DNA of 64,000 nt from Sulfitobacter sp. EhC04 (GTDB lineage Bacteria; Pseudomonadota; Alphaproteobacteria; Rhodobacterales; Rhodobacteraceae): assembly GCF_001650875.1 (NCBI RefSeq), contig NZ_LXYI01000023.1, positions 1 through 64,000 on the forward strand, in the 5' to 3' direction. This document shows, in pieces, positions 9,749 to 18,158 of the stretch; the first letter of the stretch is position 1; each line of letters opens with the position of its first letter. The notes under the pieces were generated by a model. That model worked only from the letters and a program-made list of their open reading frames with translations. It did not search any database and was not told the DNA's origin. The position numbers and the translations under genes are program-made.

Positions 9749-10821
9749 GCTGCTGCCCCTTCCTTGCGCCAGTCATCGACGTAGACGTTCACGTGATCCG
9801 GGGCGAAAGTAACGTGGTTCATGTCGGGTGAAATCTCTTGCCCTTCGGCGGCGACGATGTTGATTTCCTTGCCAAAAAGATCAGCGCGCACGATCTTGTG
9901 GCGGCCCACGTCTTCTACCCGGCGCACCTTGACCGGCAGGCCCTCGCCGCTTGTCAGGTTGACGAACTCGGGCCGCACGCCCAGGGCGACGCTGCCCGTC
10001 AACGCGCCGTAGTTCTGCGGCAGGGTCAACGCGGTGCCATTGACCACCGCCTGCGTGCCCGAGACTTCGGCAGGGATCACGTTCATCCCCGGAGAACCGA
10101 TGAAATAGCCGACAAAGGTATGTTCGGGACGTTCGAACAATTCCTGCGGCGTGCCGATCTGGACCACGCGGCCATCGTACATGACCACCACCTTGTCGGC
10201 GAATGTCAGCGCCTCGGTCTGGTCATGGGTCACATAGATCATCGTATGGCCGAATTCATGGTGCAGGGATTTGAGCTGTGTGCGCAATTCCCACTTCATA
10301 TGCGGGTCGATGACCGTAAGCGGCTCATCGAACAGCAGCGCGTTCACATCCTCGCGCACCATGCCGCGGCCTAGCGAAATCTTCTGCTTTGCATCCGCCG
10401 TCAGCCCCCGCGCACGGCGGTTCAAGTCTTCTTCCATGCCAATCATCCGTGCGATCTTTTGCACACGCTCTGCAATATAGCTGGGGTCTTCGCCCCGGTT
10501 GCGCAGCGGAAAGGCCAGATTGTCGCGCACCGTCATCGTGTCGTAGACCACCGGAAACTGGAACACCTGCGCGATGTTGCGCGCAGCGGTGGTGGCGGGT
10601 GTGACGTCCTTGTCATCAAACAGGATGCGCCCCTGGCTGGGGTGCAGCAGGCCGGAGATGATGTTGAGCAGCGTGGACTTGCCGCAGCCCGAAGACCCCA
10701 GCAGCGCATAGGCCTCGCCATCGGTCCAGACGTGGTTCAGCTCCTTCAGGGCAAAGTCATCCTCGCCCTTCGGATTGGGCAGATAGGAATGGGCGAGATT
10801 GTCGAGAGTGATCTTGGCCAT
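9745..10821 (-). CDS. glpT: Glycerol ABC transporter ATPase with degenerate signature motif
   Basis: 358 residues. Walker A is GSSGCGKST (42-50), the Q-loop is Q88 in VFQFP, Walker B ALLFDEP (161-167), the H-loop YVTHD (His199), and a TOBE-type C-terminal domain follows. The ABC signature normally LSGGQ reads LTADAKQKIS (140-149), so this subunit cannot supply a normal signature to its partner. GlpS has a good signature but lacks the H-loop His. The heterodimer should therefore have one competent and one degenerate ATP site. Named GlpT after the ABC subunit, not the unrelated G3P antiporter. Confidence 0.92.
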   Translation of the reverse strand: MAKITLDNLAHSYLPNPKGEDDFALKELNHVWTDGEAYALLGSSGCGKSTLLNIISGLLHPSQGRILFDDKDVTPATTAARNIAQVFQFPVVYDTMTVRDNLAFPLRNRGEDPSYIAERVQKIARMIGMEEDLNRRARGLTADAKQKISLGRGMVREDVNALLFDEPLTVIDPHMKWELRTQLKSLHHEFGHTMIYVTHDQTEALTFADKVVVMYDGRVVQIGTPQELFERPEHTFVGYFIGSPGMNVIPAEVSGTQAVVNGTALTLPQNYGALTGSVALGVRPEFVNLTSGEGLPVKVRRVEDVGRHKIVRADLFGKEINIVAAEGQEISPDMNHVTFAPDHVNVYVDDWRKEGAAA

Positions 10822-10831
10822 GTCCTGCTCC

Positions 10832-11920
10832 TCAGGCTGCCAGCGCGTAGGACGCTGGTGCCACCAGGTCGCCCGTTTCGCTGAAGATGTAGATGTGACG
10901 TGGATCCAGATAGACGGGCAGCGCGCTGCCCAGCTTCAGATCATGCACGCCGTGAATAAGGCCGACCCACTTGCGCCCTGCATAGTCCAGGTGAACGAAG
11001 GTTTCGGACCCGGTCAGTTCCGTGACGGAAAGGCGGGTGTCGAACATGATGGCCCCGGCTGCGGGCTGCGCGATTTCGACGTGGTTGGGCCGGAAGCCCG
11101 CAATATAGCTGCCATCGGCAAGCTCTGCCAACGGCCCCGTTGCCGGGGCGGTCTGCCCCTGCCCAAAGGTCAGTGCCTCGCCCTTTTTGGTTAGGTCGAG
11201 GAAATTCATCGGGGGGTCGCTGAACACCCGCGCCGTGGTGGCATCGACCGGCTGGCGATAGACCTTGGGGGTCAGGCCGAACTGGGTCACGCGCCCCTCC
11301 CACATGGTGGCGGTATTGCCGCCCAGCAAAAGCGCCTCTTCCGGTTCGGTGGTGGCATAGACGAACACCGCGCCGGATTCCTCGAATATCTTGGGGATCT
11401 CCACGCGCAGTTCCTCGCGCAGCTTGTAGTCAAGGTTGGCCAGCGGTTCGTCCAGCAGGACAAGGCCCGCGTTCTTGACCAGCGCCCGCGCCAGCGCGCA
11501 GCGCTGCTGTTGGCCACCGGACAGCTCCAGCGGCTTGCGGTCCAGCATCGGTTCCAACTGCATCAGCGCGGCGGCCTGTTTCACCGCCGTGTCGATCTCT
11601 GCCTTTGACTTGCCCATCAGCCGCAGGGGCGAGGCGATGTTGTCATAGACGGTCATCGACGGGTAGTTGATGAACTGCTGGTAAACCATGGCGACCTTGC
11701 GGTCCTGCACCCGCATCCCGGTCACATCGGTGCCTTCCCAGAAGACCTGACCGGCGGTGGGCACGTCCAACCCCGCCATCAGCCGCATCAGTGACGTCTT
11801 GCCCGAGGATGTCGGCCCCAGAAGCACGTTCATCGTGCCCGCCTCAAGTGTCAGGTCCGTCGGGTGAATATGCGTCTCACCGTTCACCACCTTGGACACG
11901 CTTTTGAATTCCAGCGCCAT
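10832..11920 (-). CDS. glpS: Glycerol ABC transporter ATPase lacking H-loop histidine
   Basis: 362 residues. Walker A is GPTSSGKT (35-42), signature LSGGQQQR (133-140), Walker B LVLLDEP (153-159). The switch (H-loop) position, expected as YVTHD, reads YATTE with Thr191 in place of His. The C-terminus is a TOBE-type regulatory domain. The start at 11920 follows GGGGGAAG and lies 11 bases after the glpD stop. With GlpT it drives glycerol import. The missing His complements the degenerate signature in GlpT. Confidence 0.92.
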   Translation of the reverse strand: MALEFKSVSKVVNGETHIHPTDLTLEAGTMNVLLGPTSSGKTSLMRLMAGLDVPTAGQVFWEGTDVTGMRVQDRKVAMVYQQFINYPSMTVYDNIASPLRLMGKSKAEIDTAVKQAAALMQLEPMLDRKPLELSGGQQQRCALARALVKNAGLVLLDEPLANLDYKLREELRVEIPKIFEESGAVFVYATTEPEEALLLGGNTATMWEGRVTQFGLTPKVYRQPVDATTARVFSDPPMNFLDLTKKGEALTFGQGQTAPATGPLAELADGSYIAGFRPNHVEIAQPAAGAIMFDTRLSVTELTGSETFVHLDYAGRKWVGLIHGVHDLKLGSALPVYLDPRHIYIFSETGDLVAPASYALAA

Positions 11921-11931
11921 CTTCCCCCCAG

Positions 11932-13515
11932 TTACTCTGCGGCCTTTGAAACAGGACGATCCGCCGCGTCGGCGATCCACCCGTCAAGAGCCTTGATTTC
12001 AGCCGCCGTCATCCGCAGACCCAGCTTGCTGCGCCGCCAGACCACGTCATCGGCGCGTTGCACATATTCGTTATCCATCAGCCAGCGCACTTCGCGTTCG
12101 GTCAATCCCGCCCCGAAATGCCGCCCCAGATCAGCAGCGACCTTCGCATCGCCAAGCATCATTCGGGCATGGGTGCCATAGGCGCGCACCAGACGGCGGG
12201 CCCATTTCGGGTCAAGAAAGCTGTAGTCGCGCATCAGCCCGTCCATCAGCGGCAACACCCCGTCGACCGGGAAATCCCCGCCCGGCAGGGCCACACCGGC
12301 GGTCCATGGCCCCTTGACGTGCAGCACCTCGCCAACCTTTTCCAGCGCGCTTTCGGCCAGCCGCCGATAGGTCGTGATCTTGCCGCCAAAGACGTTTACC
12401 GCAGGGGCGCCCCGACTTTGATCCAGATGGATGGTATAGTCGCGGGTCGCCGCCGTCGCGCTGCTGGCCCCTTCATCATAAAGCGGGCGCACACCAGAAT
12501 AGGTCCAGACGATGTCATCGGTCGAAATCGGATCGGCCAGATATTCGTTCACGAAGTCGATCAGATATCGCTGTTCTTCCGGGGTGCATTCCGGCTTTAC
12601 GTCAGGGTCGTGATGTTCCTGATCCGTGGTGCCGATCAGGGTAAAATCGGTCTCATAGGGAATGGCAAAGATGATCCGCCCGTCGGTCCCCTGAAAGAAA
12701 TAGCATTTGTCGTGGTCGAACAGCCGTCTGGTCACGATATGGCTGCCGCGCACCAGCCGCACGCCGCCGGTCTGGTTGCTTTTGATCGTGCCGCGCAGCA
12801 CATCACCCACCCAGGGGCCCGCCGCGTTCACGATCATCCGCGCGGTGACCTTGATCTCCCGCCCGGTATTGGTGTCCTGCATCGTCACGGTCCAGCCGTC
12901 ATCGCAAGGGTCCGCGCTGACAACCTTGTGACGCGGCAGGATACGTGCGCCCCGCATCTCCGCATCGCGGGCGTTCAGAACCACCAGGCGTGAATCCTCG
13001 ACCCAGCAGTCCGAATATTCATAGGCATGTTCGAACTTGGCGTTCAGCGGCGCGCCCTCGGGGCTGTTGCGCAGATCGACACTGGTGGTGCCGGGCAAGA
13101 TCTTGCGACCGCCCAGGTTGTCATACATGAACAGCCCCAGCCGGATCAGCCAGGCGGGCCTGCGCCCTTTCATCCAGGGCATCAGCGTGTTCAGCAGTTT
13201 CGAGGTCGGCGTGGTTGTGTCGAACCGCATCGACGCGTGGTAGGGCAACACGAACCGCATCGGCCAGGAAATATGCGGCATGGCCCGCAGCAGCGTTTCC
13301 CGCTCCACCAGCGCCTCGCGCACAAGGCGCACTTCGAAATATTCCAGATACCGCAGCCCGCCGTGAAACAGCTTGGTGGAAGACGCCGATGTGGCGGACC
13401 CGATATCGTTCATCTCGGCCAGGCAAACGGACAGACCCCTGCCCGCCGCATCGCGTGCGATCCCGCAACCGTTGATGCCCCCGCCGATCACCAGCAGGTC
13501 GAATTCGGGCGTCAT
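11932..13515 (-). CDS. glpD: Aerobic glycerol-3-phosphate dehydrogenase
   Basis: 527 residues, FAD-dependent, peripheral on the inner membrane. It oxidises glycerol-3-phosphate to dihydroxyacetone phosphate and passes electrons to quinone. The dinucleotide-binding fold is at the N-terminus (DLLVIGGGINGCGIARDAAG), followed by SSTKLFHGGLRYLE, both typical of GlpD. The start is 13515, with GGGGGAGGA upstream; an upstream in-frame extension is discarded as promoter. It is the first gene of the long glp operon, divergent from glpR. Confidence 0.95.
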   Translation of the reverse strand: MTPEFDLLVIGGGINGCGIARDAAGRGLSVCLAEMNDIGSATSASSTKLFHGGLRYLEYFEVRLVREALVERETLLRAMPHISWPMRFVLPYHASMRFDTTTPTSKLLNTLMPWMKGRRPAWLIRLGLFMYDNLGGRKILPGTTSVDLRNSPEGAPLNAKFEHAYEYSDCWVEDSRLVVLNARDAEMRGARILPRHKVVSADPCDDGWTVTMQDTNTGREIKVTARMIVNAAGPWVGDVLRGTIKSNQTGGVRLVRGSHIVTRRLFDHDKCYFFQGTDGRIIFAIPYETDFTLIGTTDQEHHDPDVKPECTPEEQRYLIDFVNEYLADPISTDDIVWTYSGVRPLYDEGASSATAATRDYTIHLDQSRGAPAVNVFGGKITTYRRLAESALEKVGEVLHVKGPWTAGVALPGGDFPVDGVLPLMDGLMRDYSFLDPKWARRLVRAYGTHARMMLGDAKVAADLGRHFGAGLTEREVRWLMDNEYVQRADDVVWRRSKLGLRMTAAEIKALDGWIADAADRPVSKAAE

Positions 13516-13541
13516 GGTGTCCTCCCCCAGCGATTCAATGC

Positions 13542-13612
13542 TCGCTTTCGCAAAATGTGACAAGAAACGCATCAAAAAGGAAGAGAAAAATGTTCGTTTT
13601 TGTGCGTTTTCG
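13542..13612. promoter_or_regulatory. Candidate GlpR operators and glpD promoter
   Basis: On the plus strand, TTCGTTTTTGTGCGTTTTCG (13593-13612) contains repeated TTCG/GCG-TTTT units, and TCGCTTTCG (13542-13550) is a similar shorter block. DeoR-family GlpR proteins often use repeated TTTCG-type sites. On the minus strand a possible promoter, TTGTCG then 16 bases then TATCGA, overlaps the first block. Site assignment is inference. Confidence 0.35.
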
Positions 13613-13766
13613 ATAGCATACTGAAAAATATCGACAATTTTTGCCGGATGAAGGGGTCGAACATCAGGGATCGGGCGTAGAACCGGGTGCATATCTCCGT
13701 GAATAACGTGACTGGGGCGAACCAAACGGTGTAGCAAGGTCGCAATCTTTCGAATCGAGGGGAAGA

Positions 13767-14525
13767 ATGAGCCAGACCTTGCGCAAACCGGAGATCATCC
13801 AGATCGCCCGCCGTGAGGGCAAGGTCACGGTCGACGGGCTGGCGGAACATTTCAGTGTGACGCCGCAGACCATCCGCCGTGATCTGACCGAGCTTGCCGA
13901 CGATGGCAGGCTTGAACGCGTCCATGGCGGCGCGGTCCTGCCTTCAACCACCACCAACATCGGCTACAGTGAGCGGCGCGAGCTTAATCAGGCGGCCAAG
14001 GTCGACATCGGCAGCGCCTGTGCAAAGTTCATTCCCAATGATTGTTCCGTGTTCCTGAACATCGGCACCACCACCGAGGCCGTCGCGGCAGAGCTGCTGC
14101 ACCACGAGGGGCTGCTGGTTGTAACCAACAACATCAATATCGCGATGATCCTGTCGCAGAACCACAACGTCGAGGTGATCGTTACCGGCGGGCACCTGCG
14201 CCGGTCGGATGGCGGGCTGGTCGGTGACCTTGCCACCCAGACGATCCGGCAGTTCCGTTTCGACTACGCCGTGATCGGCTGCTCAGCGCTGCGCCACGAC
14301 GGCGAAATTCTTGACTTTGACGTGCAGGAGGTCGGCGTCAGCAAAACGATCATCCAGCAGTCGCAAGAGGTCTTTCTGGCCGCCGACAGTTCAAAGTTCG
14401 GGCGCAAGGCACCGGCGCGGATTGCCTCCATGGCCGATGTGGACCGGTTTATCACCGACAGGCCCCTGTCTGCCCAATGCCGCCTATTTTGCGAAAAAGC
14501 AGGCACCAAGGTGCATTATGCCTGA
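13767..14525 (+). CDS. glpR: Glycerol-3-phosphate regulon repressor (DeoR family)
   Basis: 252 residues. The DeoR-type winged helix is at about 6-60 (VDGLAEHFSVTPQTIRRDL, LERVHGGAVLP), then a sugar-phosphate-sensing domain at about 75-235 with NIGTTTEAVA and VTGGHLRRSDGGLVG. It probably represses the divergent glpD operon and is released by glycerol-3-phosphate. GAGGGGAAGA precedes the ATG. Placement divergent from glpD across 251 bases is the usual arrangement. Confidence 0.92.
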   Translation: MSQTLRKPEIIQIARREGKVTVDGLAEHFSVTPQTIRRDLTELADDGRLERVHGGAVLPSTTTNIGYSERRELNQAAKVDIGSACAKFIPNDCSVFLNIGTTTEAVAAELLHHEGLLVVTNNINIAMILSQNHNVEVIVTGGHLRRSDGGLVGDLATQTIRQFRFDYAVIGCSALRHDGEILDFDVQEVGVSKTIIQQSQEVFLAADSSKFGRKAPARIASMADVDRFITDRPLSAQCRLFCEKAGTKVHYA

Positions 14526-14543
14526 CCGCAACAGCGGCACCTC

Positions 14544-15236
14544 ATGAGCGGCTTTATCGGCATACTGATGCTGGACACCGCCTTTCCCCGTGTCCTCGGG
14601 GATGCTGGCAATCCTGACAGCTATGCCTTCCCGGTTCGGCTGCGCGTGGTTGTTGGGGCTGGTCCTTCCGACATCGTGCGGGGGTGCACGCCTGATCCGA
14701 AGCTGACGGCTGCCTTTATCCACGCGGCCCGCGCGCTGGAAGCGGAAGGGGCCGTTGCGATCATTTCAACCTGCGGGTTTCTGGTGCATATTCAGGCCGA
14801 GCTGGCAGCATCCGTGAATATTCCGGTAATGGTGTCGGCGCTGTCACTCTATCCGGTCCTGCGGCAATCGTTCGGCGCGCAACCCATCGGTATCCTGACC
14901 GCCTCGCGGGACAGCCTGTTGGGCGGCACTCTGCATTCGGCAGGGATTGATCCGCGCACGGTACATGTTGCCGGCATGCAGGACTGTCCTGCCTTTGCCG
15001 ATGCCATCCTCAGCGACAAATCCGATCAGCCGGATGTGCTGGACAGCGAAGCAATCGCGCGCCATTGCACCGATCTGGCTGTGGGTATGGTGGCGCAGGA
15101 CCCCAAGCTGAGCTGCTTCCTGCTGGAATGTGGAAACCTGCCGCCCCATGCCGCCGCGATCCGGCAGGCCACGGGGCGTCCTGTCTATGGCATTCTGGAT
15201 GCCGCCGCGCTGTTGTGGCGCGGTGCCCAAGGTTGA
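14544..15236 (+). CDS. Asp/Glu racemase-superfamily protein
   Basis: 230 residues. Two cysteines in the expected places, Cys77 (STCGF) and Cys196 (LECGN), match the two-Cys acid-base pair of the Asp/Glu/hydantoin racemase fold. Members racemise amino acids or hydantoins, isomerise maleate or decarboxylate arylmalonates, so the substrate is open. It starts 18 bases after glpR with a weak ribosome-binding site and is followed by a MarR regulator. It may belong with the liv-type importer across the intergenic region rather than with glycerol. Confidence 0.75.
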   Translation: MSGFIGILMLDTAFPRVLGDAGNPDSYAFPVRLRVVVGAGPSDIVRGCTPDPKLTAAFIHAARALEAEGAVAIISTCGFLVHIQAELAASVNIPVMVSALSLYPVLRQSFGAQPIGILTASRDSLLGGTLHSAGIDPRTVHVAGMQDCPAFADAILSDKSDQPDVLDSEAIARHCTDLAVGMVAQDPKLSCFLLECGNLPPHAAAIRQATGRPVYGILDAAALLWRGAQG

Positions 15237-15301
15237 AAGCCGCAGCGCCGGACGGTAGCCTTGCAATGCACTCATGGAACGGCAACCAAAAGGAATTCGC
15301 A

Positions 15302-15778
15302 ATGCGCGACGTCACCTTGTCCCGCAGACGTCTGCGCACCTGGATCAGGTTGCTGCGTCTGACCCGGAAGACCGAAAACACCCTGCGCGAATACATGCGG
15401 GTCAGCCATGGCACCACCCTGCCCCGCTTTGACGTGATGGCAGCGCTTTACCGCGCCGATGCACCGATCAAGATGAGCGCACTCAGTCAGATGTTGCTGG
15501 TCTCCAACGGCAATGCCTCCACCGTGGTGGACCGGCTGGAAAAGGATGGTCTGGTCATCCGCATCGCCGCCGCAAACGACAGGCGCGTGGTCAATGTCAC
15601 CCTGTCCGACAAGGGCCGCACCCAGTTCGAGGATCTGGCCGCAGGGCACGAGGCCCTTGTTGACCGGATCTTTGCCGGGCTGGGGCCCGAAGACCTGGAC
15701 CTGATCCGCGACCTTTTGCACCGCGCCGAAGCTGAAGTGCCCGCGCCCGGCGCAAGCCGGGTCAGCGATGTAACCTAA
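15302..15778 (+). CDS. MarR-family transcriptional regulator
   Basis: 158 residues. The winged helix-turn-helix covers about 50-115: ALSQMLLVSNGNASTVVDRL then the wing NDRRVVNVTLSDKG. MarR proteins bind palindromes as dimers and often release DNA on binding aromatic acids or CoA thioesters. AAAGGAA precedes the ATG at 15302; a start at 15266 is possible but lacks a good site. The neighbouring converging operon encodes an ABC importer, a thioesterase and RidA, and its promoter carries an inverted repeat (21393-21419) that could be this protein's operator. Confidence 0.88.
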   Translation: MRDVTLSRRRLRTWIRLLRLTRKTENTLREYMRVSHGTTLPRFDVMAALYRADAPIKMSALSQMLLVSNGNASTVVDRLEKDGLVIRIAAANDRRVVNVTLSDKGRTQFEDLAAGHEALVDRIFAGLGPEDLDLIRDLLHRAEAEVPAPGASRVSDVT

Positions 15779-15879
15779 AGCGCCCCGCCTTAAACTTGAA
15801 TCGCCGATACCCTGCCGCGCTTCGCGCTCTCGGGACATCGGCGATACGGAGTGTATCAGGTTAAAGGCGGGACGCTGTA
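15776..15879 (+). repeat. 104-bp palindromic repeat, copy 2
   Basis: Begins at the TAA stop codon of the MarR gene. It is 103/104 identical to the reverse complement of 2554-2657. It could act as a hairpin terminator or 3' stabiliser between the converging MarR and RidA genes. Confidence 0.85.
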
Positions 15880-15905
15880 AACCCGGTTTTGCCCGACAGT
15901 TGGCG

Positions 15906-16301
15906 CTACGGCAGAACCGCTGTCGCTTCGATCTCCACCAGCGCCTCGTCCTCGATCAGCCCGGCAACAACAACCATCGCCATGGCCGGAAAGTTGCGGC
16001 CCAGCACCCTGCGATAGGCTTCGCCCATTTCGCGTTGCCTGGCCAAGTATTCGCGCTTGTCGGTGATGTACCATGTCAGGCGCACCAGATCCTCGGGCTT
16101 GCCGCCAGCGGTTTCAAGCACGGCCAGAATGTTGCGCAGCGCCTGTTCGGTCTGCCCAATGAAATCATGGCTTTCGAACTTCTGCTCGGCGGTCCAGCCG
16201 ATCTGGCCGCCGATATAGACCTGTTGTCCCGCCGCTTTCACACCGTTGGCATAGCCTTTGGCCGGGGCCCATCCTTCGGGCTGAATAACCTCATTTGCCA
16301 T
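15906..16301 (-). CDS. RidA / YjgF family protein
   Basis: 131 residues of the RidA (UK114) fold, soluble trimers that hydrolyse reactive enamine/imine intermediates or act in specific catabolic pathways. Seen: VYIGGQIGWTAEQ, GQTEQALRNILAVLETAGG, LVRLTWYITD and the C-terminal ALVEIEATAVL. The start at 16301 follows AAAAAGGAGA and overlaps the thioesterase end by 11 bases. As the last gene of the liv-type operon it probably serves the catabolism of the imported compound. Confidence 0.88.
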   Translation of the reverse strand: MANEVIQPEGWAPAKGYANGVKAAGQQVYIGGQIGWTAEQKFESHDFIGQTEQALRNILAVLETAGGKPEDLVRLTWYITDKREYLARQREMGEAYRRVLGRNFPAMAMVVVAGLIEDEALVEIEATAVLP

Positions 16302-16710
16302 CTGGCGTCTCCTTTTTGATAAATCTGTCCAGCCGGGTGCGGATTGCATCCGTCCATGGTGCGGACCGGCCATTGCCGTCGATGAAAACAACAGTCGAGG
16401 TTGCCGTGAAACGCAGCTCCCCCTTGCAGCGCGCGTCATAGGCTAAGCCAAGGCTGCTCCGACCCAGCCGGGTGATGGTCAAGGCGATCTCAAGCTGATC
16501 ACCCAACCGGCTGGGGGCCTGAAACTGCGCCTCGATGCCTGCCGTGGGAATACCGCAATCCTGGTGCATATCGGCAAAAGGAAGCACTGCGACCTTTTCA
16601 AAGAAATCTTCGACCGTGTCGTTCATCATCTCGAAATAGCGGGGATAAAAGACGATGCCCGCCGGGTCGCAATGCCTGAACTTGATCTTCTGATGATACA
16701 CAAACGGCAC
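16291..16710 (-). CDS. 4-hydroxybenzoyl-CoA-type hotdog thioesterase
   Basis: 139 residues. The N-terminal FRHCDPAGIVFYPRYFEMMN is the active-site signature of the 4HBT/YbgC thioesterase family, with the catalytic Asp in HCDPAG. It should hydrolyse an acyl- or aryl-CoA thioester in the cytoplasm. It starts 3 bases after livF and overlaps the RidA start. A thioesterase and a MarR regulator beside a liv-type importer point to an aromatic or organic-acid substrate rather than an amino acid (inference). Confidence 0.85.
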   Translation of the reverse strand: MPFVYHQKIKFRHCDPAGIVFYPRYFEMMNDTVEDFFEKVAVLPFADMHQDCGIPTAGIEAQFQAPSRLGDQLEIALTITRLGRSSLGLAYDARCKGELRFTATSTVVFIDGNGRSAPWTDAIRTRLDRFIKKETPDGK

Positions 16711-16713
16711 AGC

Positions 16714-17403
16714 TCAGACCCCCAGGTACTGATCTTTGACGGCACCGGACAGATCGTCCATGCTTCCCGTCCAGACAGATTTGCCGCGTTCCAGGATGAC
16801 AACCCGGTCCGCAATCCGGCGCAATTCGCTGATTGTCTTGTCCACCACAAGGATCGACAGGCCCGCATCCCGTTTCAGCGTCGCGATGGCCGCCCAGATT
16901 TCCTGCCGTACCACGGGGGCCAGCCCTTCGGTCGCCTCGTCCAGGATCAGCAGGCGCGGGTTTGTCATCAGCGCGCGGCCAATCGCCAGCATCTGCTGTT
17001 CGCCCCCCGAAAGCGAGCCCGCCAACTGATCGCTGCGTTCCTCCAACCGGGGAAACAGCCCATGCACGCGGGCAAAATCCCAGGCACCGGGGCGGGCCGA
17101 GGCGTAGAGGTTTTCGCGCACCGTCAGATTGGTGAAGCACCGCCGCCCCTCGGGGACCAGCCCAAGACCCAGCTTGGCGGCACGATGCGCGGGCATCCCG
17201 GCCAGATTCTGGCCCGCAAACTGCACCTCGCCATGGGTGTTTTGCAACAGACGGCAGATCACCTTGATCGTGGTCGATTTGCCCATGCCGTTGCGGCCCA
17301 TCAGCGCCACGACCTCGCCCTCGCCCACAGTCAGGTCGACCCCGAACAGGGCCTGCGACGCACCATAGCTGGCGGTAATTCCACTGAGCGAAAGCAGGCT
17401 CAT
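16714..17403 (-). CDS. livF: Branched-chain-type ABC transporter ATPase LivF
   Basis: 229 residues. Walker A is GRNGMGKST, signature LSGGEQQML, Walker B LLILDEATEGLAP. The H-loop position, usually Gln in LivF (VEQN), reads VVDKT, so this subunit is somewhat off-consensus. It overlaps livG by four bases. It pairs with LivG to energise a HAAT-family importer whose substrate may be an aromatic or other carboxylic acid. Confidence 0.9.
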   Translation of the reverse strand: MSLLSLSGITASYGASQALFGVDLTVGEGEVVALMGRNGMGKSTTIKVICRLLQNTHGEVQFAGQNLAGMPAHRAAKLGLGLVPEGRRCFTNLTVRENLYASARPGAWDFARVHGLFPRLEERSDQLAGSLSGGEQQMLAIGRALMTNPRLLILDEATEGLAPVVRQEIWAAIATLKRDAGLSILVVDKTISELRRIADRVVILERGKSVWTGSMDDLSGAVKDQYLGV

Positions 17404-18158
17404 GCCGCGTCCTCCTCGCCCAGATAGGCGGTTTTGACATCCGCATTGCTGCGGATTTCGTCAACACTGCCGGTCGCGATGATCTTGCCATAGACCAGCA
17501 CGCTGATCCGGTCCGCCAGGGCAAAGACCGCGTCCATGTCATGTTCGACCAGCAGGATCGGTGCCTGATGTTTCAACTCCCTAAGAAAGCCGGTCAGCTC
17601 CCGCGACCCTTCGGCCCCCATGCCGGCCATCGGTTCGTCCATCAGAAAGGCCCTGGGGGCCAGTGTCAGCGCAACCGCAACTTCAAGCTGTCGCCGCTGG
17701 CCGTGGGACAGTTCAGACGTCACCGTGCTGGCATGATCGGCCAGACCGACCCGTTCCAGCGCCGCCCCGGCGATGTCCAGCAGCGCGCGGTCCTTCATCG
17801 CGGGGCGGAAGAAACCAAAGGTGCGCCCGCTTTGCCCGATCGCCCCCAGCACGGCGTTTTCCATCACGGTATACTCCATCGCCAGCGCCGAAATCTGGAA
17901 CGTCCGCCCCAGACCTGCCTGCGCCCGCTGCGCCACTGACAGCGCGCTGACATCGCGCCCCATGAAATGCACCGCCCCCCGGTCGGGCTTCAAACCCCCG
18001 GCAATCTGCTTGATCAGGGTCGATTTTCCCGCCCCGTTCGGCCCGATCAGCGCATGAATCTCGCCCGCCCGCAGATCCAGCGAAATACCGTCACTGGCCT
18101 TGAGCGCGCCAAAGCTCTTGTGCAGGTCCCGCACATCCAGGATCACCTCATCCGGCAT
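17400..18158 (-). CDS. livG: Branched-chain-type ABC transporter ATPase LivG
   Basis: 252 residues. Walker A is GPNGAGKST, signature LSHGQRRQLE, Walker B AFLMDEP, H-loop VEHDM. The start at 18158 (MPDEVILDV) overlaps the livM end by 11 bases; the long in-frame extension upstream lies within livM and is rejected. With an intact H-loop here and a non-standard one in LivF, ATP hydrolysis may be asymmetric. Confidence 0.9.
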   Translation of the reverse strand: MPDEVILDVRDLHKSFGALKASDGISLDLRAGEIHALIGPNGAGKSTLIKQIAGGLKPDRGAVHFMGRDVSALSVAQRAQAGLGRTFQISALAMEYTVMENAVLGAIGQSGRTFGFFRPAMKDRALLDIAGAALERVGLADHASTVTSELSHGQRRQLEVAVALTLAPRAFLMDEPMAGMGAEGSRELTGFLRELKHQAPILLVEHDMDAVFALADRISVLVYGKIIATGSVDEIRSNADVKTAYLGEEDAA

